Below are positions 59,160-64,000 of a stretch of DNA of 64,000 nucleotides, piece by piece. The notes beneath the pieces are model-generated. The model worked only from the letters and a program-made list of their open reading frames with translations. It had not been told where the DNA came from and did no database searches. Each line of letters opens with the position of its first letter. Position 1 is the first letter of the stretch. This DNA comes from Streptomyces sp. PT12 (lineage in GTDB: Bacteria > Actinomycetota > Actinomycetes > Streptomycetales > Streptomycetaceae). The stretch spans positions 1 through 64,000 of the forward strand of contig NZ_QEST01000186.1 in the NCBI RefSeq assembly GCF_003311645.1, given 5' to 3'. The position numbers were made by a program, and so were the translations under genes.

Positions 59160-61847
59160 CTAGGAGGGAGTCTCCCCCCGGATCAGCGCGAGCACGCCAT
59201 CGAGTTCGTCCGGCTTGACCAGCACGTCGCGGGCCTTGGAACCCTCGCTCGGGCCCACCACGCCACGGGACTCCATGAGGTCCATCAGCCGCCCCGCCTT
59301 GGCGAAGCCGACCCGCAGCTTGCGCTGGAGCATGGAGGTCGATCCGAACTGCGTGGAGACCACCAGCTCGGCCGCCTGGCACAGCAGATCCAGGTCGTCG
59401 CCGATCTCCTCGTCGATCTCCTTCTTCTTCCCCGACGAGACCGTGACATCGTCCCGGAAAACGGGCGCCATCTGGTCCTTGCAGTGCTGGACGACCGCCG
59501 CCACCTCCTCCTCGGTGACAAAGGCGCCCTGCATGCGCGTGGGCTTGTTCGCCCCCATCGGCAGAAAAAGCCCGTCGCCCTTGCCGATCAGCTTCTCCGC
59601 GCCCTGCTGGTCGAGGATGACGCGGCTGTCGGCGAGCGAGGACGTGGCGAACGCGAGGCGCGAGGGAACGTTCGCCTTGATCAGGCCCGTCACCACGTCC
59701 ACGCTCGGCCGCTGGGTGGCCAGCACCAGATGGATCCCCGCGGCACGCGCCAGCTGCGTGATCCGGACGATCGCGTCCTCCACGTCCCGCGGGGCCACCA
59801 TCATCAGGTCGGCCAGCTCGTCGACGATCACCAGCAGATACGGATAAGGCGCCAGGTCGCGCTCGCTGCCCGCGGGCGGCGTCGCCTTGCCCGAGCGGAC
59901 GGCGGCGTTGAAGTCGTCGATGTGCCGGTACCCGTACGCCGCCAGGTCGTCGTAGCGCAGATCCATCTCGCGCACCACCCACTGGAGCGCCTCCGCGGCT
60001 CGCTTGGGGTTGGTGATGATGGGCGTGATCAGGTGCGGGATGCCCTCGTAGGCCGTCAGCTCGACGCGCTTGGGGTCGATCAGCACCAGGCGCACATCCT
60101 CGGGCGTGGACTTGATCATCACCGAGGTGATCAGGCAGTTGACGCACGACGACTTGCCGGACCCGGTGGCGCCCGCGACCAGCATGTGCGGCATGCGCGC
60201 GAGGTTCGCGGTGACATAGCCGCCCTCGACGTCCTTGCCGAGGCCCACCACCAGCGGGTGGTCCTCACCCACCGCGTCGGCCAGGCGCAGCACGTCCCCG
60301 AGGTTGACCATCTCGCGGTCGCTGTTGGGGATCTCGATGCCGACGGCCGACTTGCCGGGGATGGGGCTGATGATGCGGACGTCGGGACTCGCCACGGCGT
60401 AGGCGATGTTCTTGGTGAGCGCGGTGATCTTCTCGACCTTGACCGCGGGGCCCAGCTCCACCTCGTAACGCGTCACCGTCGGGCCCCGGGTGAAGCCGGT
60501 GACCCGGGCGTCCACCTTGAACTCGGTGAAGACGCCTGTCAACGAGTCGACCATCGCGTCGTTGGCGGCGCTCCTCGACCGCCCCGGGCCGCCGCGGCGC
60601 AGCAGGTCGAGCGAGGGCAGGGCATAGGTGATGTCGCCCGAGAGCTGCAACTGCTCGGCGCGCGGCGGCAGCGGCTCCGACGGCTCGGGCGCGCTCTTGG
60701 TCAGGTCGGGGACAACGGCCGACCCGGCGCCGGAGGCGGCGGGCCCGGACTCGGCGAGCCCGGCCTCCACGGCGTCCGCGGCCTCCGCGGCGCCCGCCGG
60801 GTCGGCGAGCTTCTCGACGCGGCCCCCCGCGGTGACCCGGCTGCTGAGGTCGGCGACCAGCGGCGAGGGGTGCACCCCGTGCCGCACGGCCCCGTCGAGC
60901 GCCTCGGCGGCCTGGGCCGCCACATCGATCGGGTCGCTCCCCCTGGCGCGGCGCCCCCGGCCCCCGGCCTTGCGCGGCGCGGCGCGGCGGCGTTCCTCCA
61001 GCGCCTCGCGCTCGGCCAGGTCGGGCGGCGAGGGCAGCGGCCAGTCCGGGTCCTCGTCGCGGTACCGCTCCACCAGGATCTCGGTCTCGGTGCCAGGACC
61101 GTTCCCCGCCAGCAGCCCGAGCCTGATCGCGCCCTGGCGCAGCCGCCGCGGAATGGTGTTCACCGGGGTCGCCGTCACCACGAGCAGCCCGAAGACGGTC
61201 AGCAGGGTCAGCAGCGCTACCGCCAGCGGCTCACCGACCGCCAGGATCAGCGGCCGGGACGCCGCCCACCCCAGGTGCCCCCCGGTGTCGCGCAGCGCCT
61301 GCGCGCCCTCGCTGCGCCCCGGGGCGCCCGTGAAGACGTGCACCAGGCCGAGCACGCCCACCAGGAGGGCGCTGAGGCCGATGACGATGCGGCCGTTGGC
61401 CTCCTGCTTCTCCGGGTGCCGGATCAGCCGCACCGCGAGAAAGCCGAGGACCAACGGGAAGATCAGGTCGAGGCGGCCCAGCGCGCCGGTGACCAGCATG
61501 GTGACGAGCTCGCCGACCGGGTCCTGGAGATTGGACCACGTGCCCGCCGCGGTGATCAGGGCGAGCCCGAGCAGCAGGAGCGCGAGCCCGTCCTTGCGGT
61601 GCGCCGGGTCGAGCGCCTTGGCGCTGCTCCCTATGCCGCGCAGCAACGCGCCCACCGGGTGGGCCAGGCCCATCCACAGCGCGCGGAACGCGCGGAACGC
61701 GAGACGCGGCGCGGGCTTCTTGGGCGGCGCCGCCGGCTTCCTGGCTGCGGCCTTCTTCGCCGGGGGCCTTTTTGCGGCCGCCTTCTTGGCGGGCGCCTTC
61801 TTCGCTCCCCCGCCACCGCCGCGCTTGCCGGACGTACCTGAGGCCAT
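59160..61847 (-). CDS. ftsK: DNA translocase FtsK/SpoIIIE
   Basis: An 895-residue membrane-anchored DNA pump that clears chromosomes from closing septa. A Lys/Ala-rich N-terminus (KKAPAKKAAAKRPPAKKAAA, histone-tail-like) precedes four TM segments (about 88-240). A linker rich in Ala/Pro follows. The motor has Walker A VAGATGSGKSSCVN, LIDPKRVEL (Walker B region) and YLLVIVDELADLMM. The winged-helix gamma domain (STSMLQRKLRVGFAKAGRLM) ends the protein. ATG 61847 has no strong ribosome site but matches the homologues. It heads the run to clgR and lies behind osaB. Confidence 0.96.
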   Translation of the reverse strand: MASGTSGKRGGGGGAKKAPAKKAAAKRPPAKKAAARKPAAPPKKPAPRLAFRAFRALWMGLAHPVGALLRGIGSSAKALDPAHRKDGLALLLLGLALITAAGTWSNLQDPVGELVTMLVTGALGRLDLIFPLVLGFLAVRLIRHPEKQEANGRIVIGLSALLVGVLGLVHVFTGAPGRSEGAQALRDTGGHLGWAASRPLILAVGEPLAVALLTLLTVFGLLVVTATPVNTIPRRLRQGAIRLGLLAGNGPGTETEILVERYRDEDPDWPLPSPPDLAEREALEERRRAAPRKAGGRGRRARGSDPIDVAAQAAEALDGAVRHGVHPSPLVADLSSRVTAGGRVEKLADPAGAAEAADAVEAGLAESGPAASGAGSAVVPDLTKSAPEPSEPLPPRAEQLQLSGDITYALPSLDLLRRGGPGRSRSAANDAMVDSLTGVFTEFKVDARVTGFTRGPTVTRYEVELGPAVKVEKITALTKNIAYAVASPDVRIISPIPGKSAVGIEIPNSDREMVNLGDVLRLADAVGEDHPLVVGLGKDVEGGYVTANLARMPHMLVAGATGSGKSSCVNCLITSVMIKSTPEDVRLVLIDPKRVELTAYEGIPHLITPIITNPKRAAEALQWVVREMDLRYDDLAAYGYRHIDDFNAAVRSGKATPPAGSERDLAPYPYLLVIVDELADLMMVAPRDVEDAIVRITQLARAAGIHLVLATQRPSVDVVTGLIKANVPSRLAFATSSLADSRVILDQQGAEKLIGKGDGLFLPMGANKPTRMQGAFVTEEEVAAVVQHCKDQMAPVFRDDVTVSSGKKKEIDEEIGDDLDLLCQAAELVVSTQFGSTSMLQRKLRVGFAKAGRLMDLMESRGVVGPSEGSKARDVLVKPDELDGVLALIRGETPS

Positions 61848-61920
61848 GGAGGCGAGATTACCGGGCGGGAACGCCGGGGGCACGGACCGCGTCCCGCTCC
61901 CGCCGCGGCCCGCTCACCCG

Positions 61921-62595
61921 TCAACCGGGCTGTGACTCCACGGTGTCCCGCTCGACCGCGCCCGGCTGGAGCGCGTCAAGTGCCCTGCGCAGACCCGACA
62001 GTTTCCGTTCGAGATGGGCGGCCGTCGACACGGCCGTGCCCGCCCCCGACTCGGAGAGCTCCTTGGTCAGCACCTCGGCCTGCTCCTCGACCGCCGCGAG
62101 CCGCGCGGACAGCTCAGGCAGCAGGCCGCCCGCCGCCCTGTCGCCGTCGCCCGGCTGCGCGCCCTCGAGCTCGCGGCGCAACAGCAGGGCCTGCTCGCGC
62201 AGTTGCATGTTCTTCATGTGGAGGTCGACGAAGACCGACACCTTTGCCCGCAGCACCCACGGGTCGAACGGCTTGGAGATGTAGTCGACCGCGCCCGCGG
62301 CATAGCCCCGGAACGTGTGGTGGGGACCGTGGTTGATCGCGGTCAGGAAGATGATGGGGATGTCGCGCGTCCGCTCACGCCGTTTGATGTGAGCGGCCGT
62401 CTCGAAGCCGTCCATGCCCGGCATCTGAACGTCGAGCAGGATGACCGCGAAGTCCTCCGTGAGCAGCGCCTTGAGCGCTTCCTCCCCTGACGATGCCCGG
62501 ACCAGCGTCTGATCCAGCGCCGAGAGAATCGCCTCAAGCGCCAGCAGATTCTCGGGTCGGTCATCGACCAGGAGGATCTTGGCCTTCTGCACCAT
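61921..62595 (-). CDS. osaB: response regulator OsaB
   Basis: A 224-residue response regulator without a DNA-binding domain. The receiver has Asp11/Asp12, phospho-acceptor Asp55 (AVILLDVQMPGMDGF), a Thr (IFLTAINHG) and Lys (YISKPFDPWVL). The C-terminal half (about 120-220) is a coiled-coil of Leu/Glu/Arg heptads. In S. coelicolor the osaAB system is needed for osmoadaptation and aerial growth. ATG 62595 follows AAGGAGGAC, a strong site. It lies downstream of osaA on the same strand and directly before ftsK. Confidence 0.9.
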   Translation of the reverse strand: MVQKAKILLVDDRPENLLALEAILSALDQTLVRASSGEEALKALLTEDFAVILLDVQMPGMDGFETAAHIKRRERTRDIPIIFLTAINHGPHHTFRGYAAGAVDYISKPFDPWVLRAKVSVFVDLHMKNMQLREQALLLRRELEGAQPGDGDRAAGGLLPELSARLAAVEEQAEVLTKELSESGAGTAVSTAAHLERKLSGLRRALDALQPGAVERDTVESQPG

Positions 62596-62982
62596 GGCCC
62601 GTCCTCCTTGCCCTTGCGGCGCGGCGTGGCGCCGACGTTGTGGACGGCACCCTCACGCCGTCCGGTCCTGTGCCGGACATGTTGACATCCTCCCCGGCAC
62701 CATTGCCAGCGAGCCTGGTACACCCCACGCTCCCGCGCGGTGGCATCCGCCGGGCTCTTGCCCCGTCGCGGGTCACCGGAAGATCTCCGGCCCGGCCCCC
62801 GCTCCACCAGAAAACGTCCTGTCCGATCACCCTGCGATCAGCAGCACGAGGCGTCCGGTGATCAACGCATCGCGCTGCGTCACGATACCACGCACCCCGA
62901 CCCCGGCGAACTCCGCTGCACACATTGCCAGAACGTCCTCTCCACCTCGAAAGTTCCGCGTGGGCGCGGAGGGTAGGGAAGA
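62596..62982. other. osaA-osaB intergenic region, no gene recognised
   Basis: A 387-bp gap between osaA and osaB on the same strand, wide enough for a separate osaB promoter. I could not find a sigma-B-type GGGTAC/T -10 element or other firm promoter. A weak hairpin, CCGGAAGATCTCCGG (about 62776-62790), is the only structure noticed. Confidence 0.4.
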
Positions 62983-64000
62983 TCACGCGCCGCCGCTCTC
63001 CATCCACTGGCCCATCACCGTGAGCAGGTTGTCGGTGTCCACCGGCTTGGTCACATAGTCGGAGGCGCCCGACTCGATGCTCTTCTCCCGGTCGCCCTTC
63101 ATCGCCTTCGCGGTCAGCGCGATGATCGGCAGCCCGGCGAACTGCGGCATCCGCCGGATCGCGGCCGTCGTCGAATAGCCGTCCATCTCCGGCATCATGA
63201 TGTCCATCAGCACGAGCGCCACGTCCTCGTTGGACTCGAGTACCTCGATGCCCTCACGCCCGTTCTCGGCGTAGAGGACGCGCAGGCCGTGCTGTTCGAG
63301 CACGCTCGTCAGCGCGAACACATTGCGCACGTCGTCGTCGACGATCAGCACCTTCCGGCCCCTGAAGACCCGCCTGCGCGCGGCGTCCGCGGCCCGCGCC
63401 CCCGCCGCCCCCGCGGCGGGCTCGGGCTCGCGCTCCTTGGCGTGGCCGTTCTCCATGAAACGCTCCCGGTGCCGCTTGGTGAGCGACTCCGCGGCCCGCT
63501 CGGCGGCGATGGTCGCCTCCCTGCCCTGGCGCTCCTGCCGGTGCTGCGCGTCCGCGGCCGCCTCGACGGGCCCGGCCTCTTCGGCCGCGCCGCCCTGCTC
63601 GCTCGCCTCGCCCGCCTCGCCCGCCTCGATCGCCTTCGGCTCGGCCGCCGCCTCGACCCGCGCGGGCTGGGCCGCCGACGCCGCCTCGGAGCTGAGCGTC
63701 CCGCTCGCCAACTGCCCATAGCCGGGTGGCGGCAGCTCGGTCGGCTGAAGCGGCAGATACAGCGTGAACGTGGACCCGCGGCCCGGCTCGCTCGCCGCGT
63801 GGATCTCACCCCCGAGCAGCCGCGCGATCTCCCGGCTGATCGACAGGCCGAGGCCCGTCCCGCCGTACTTCCGGCTCGTGGTGCCGTCCGCCTGCTTGAA
63901 CGCCTCGAAGATCACCCGCATCTTGCCCGCGGCGATCCCGATCCCGGTGTCCGAGACGGCGAACGCCACCAGCGGCGCGTCGGCCGTCAGCACCGACCCG
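62983..64000 (-). CDS. osaA: hybrid sensor histidine kinase OsaA, 3' part (cut by the window end)
   Basis: The visible 338 residues begin inside the ATPase domain ([20 protein letters not shown], then the F-box and [18 protein letters not shown]). A long Ala/Glu-rich linker follows (about residues 85-210 of the fragment), then a receiver with [14 protein letters not shown], phospho-acceptor Asp in [14 protein letters not shown] and ASDYVTKPV. The sensory and dimerisation parts lie beyond 64000. Order osaA-osaB-ftsK agrees with S. coelicolor. The reading frame runs open to the window end, with no start inside. Confidence 0.9.
   Translation of the reverse strand, partial: GSVLTADAPLVAFAVSDTGIGIAAGKMRVIFEAFKQADGTTSRKYGGTGLGLSISREIARLLGGEIHAASEPGRGSTFTLYLPLQPTELPPPGYGQLASGTLSSEAASAAQPARVEAAAEPKAIEAGEAGEASEQGGAAEEAGPVEAAADAQHRQERQGREATIAAERAAESLTKRHRERFMENGHAKEREPEPAAGAAGARAADAARRRVFRGRKVLIVDDDVRNVFALTSVLEQHGLRVLYAENGREGIEVLESNEDVALVLMDIMMPEMDGYSTTAAIRRMPQFAGLPIIALTAKAMKGDREKSIESGASDYVTKPVDTDNLLTVMGQWMESGGA

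Overview
The window is high-GC actinobacterial DNA and almost certainly Streptomyces or a very close relative. Evidence is the G/C-ending codon use, GTG and TTG starts, a TTA (bldA-type) codon confined to one regulator, and a gene order that, from memory, matches the conserved S. coelicolor core block from osaAB/ftsK through recA-recX, gluABCD, miaB, miaA, dapF, rshA, hflX, nrdRJ and lexA to rnhB, read here in the opposite direction. No rRNA, tRNA, insertion sequence or prophage module was recognised.

Layout. 1-3433: a small degenerate CRISPR-like repeat cluster, a full-length RecQ-like helicase with a phosphoribosyltransferase-like tail on the minus strand, and, head-to-head with it, the decayed C-terminal half of a second copy. 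3434-6790: rnhB, a histidine phosphatase, a DUF4937 protein and a frameshifted secreted protein. 7242-14075: the DNA-precursor and SOS block (nrdR-nrdJ with two NrdR boxes, divergent lexA with an SOS box, and a DinG-type iron-sulfur helicase). 14159-18676: a three-gene NRPS-independent siderophore synthetase locus (two IucA/IucC enzymes and an acyltransferase). 18970-20181: a secreted trypsin-like protease. 20280-25765: a regulator-rich group (panD, a small SARP, a type II thioesterase and a giant LuxR regulator with a TTA codon) that looks like the tailoring and regulatory part of a biosynthetic locus without its assembly line.

26276-37228: TetR regulator, hflX, rshA, dapF, a membrane protein, miaA, a small acidic protein, a dioxygenase-like protein, miaB and a TAXI binding protein. 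37354-46322: a GH38 alpha-mannosidase, a two-component system and, divergent from it, the gluABCD glutamate ABC transporter. 46423-54815: an FAD monooxygenase, recX-recA with a classical SOS promoter, a DUF3046 protein and an Lhr helicase. 54860-61847: a right-to-left run ftsK, RodZ-like gene, rimO, pgsA, cinA, clgR with 4-bp overlaps. 61921-64000: osaB and the 3' part of osaA, cut by the window end.

A recurring feature is short perfect tandem repeats (9-17 bp units) in intergenic spaces: 12025, 15921, 22870, 37246, 42651 and 43705. The 10-bp-phased array in front of the response regulator gene (42651-42711) is the best candidate for a functional operator. Function calls rest on motif reading and remembered family knowledge; no database search was run.
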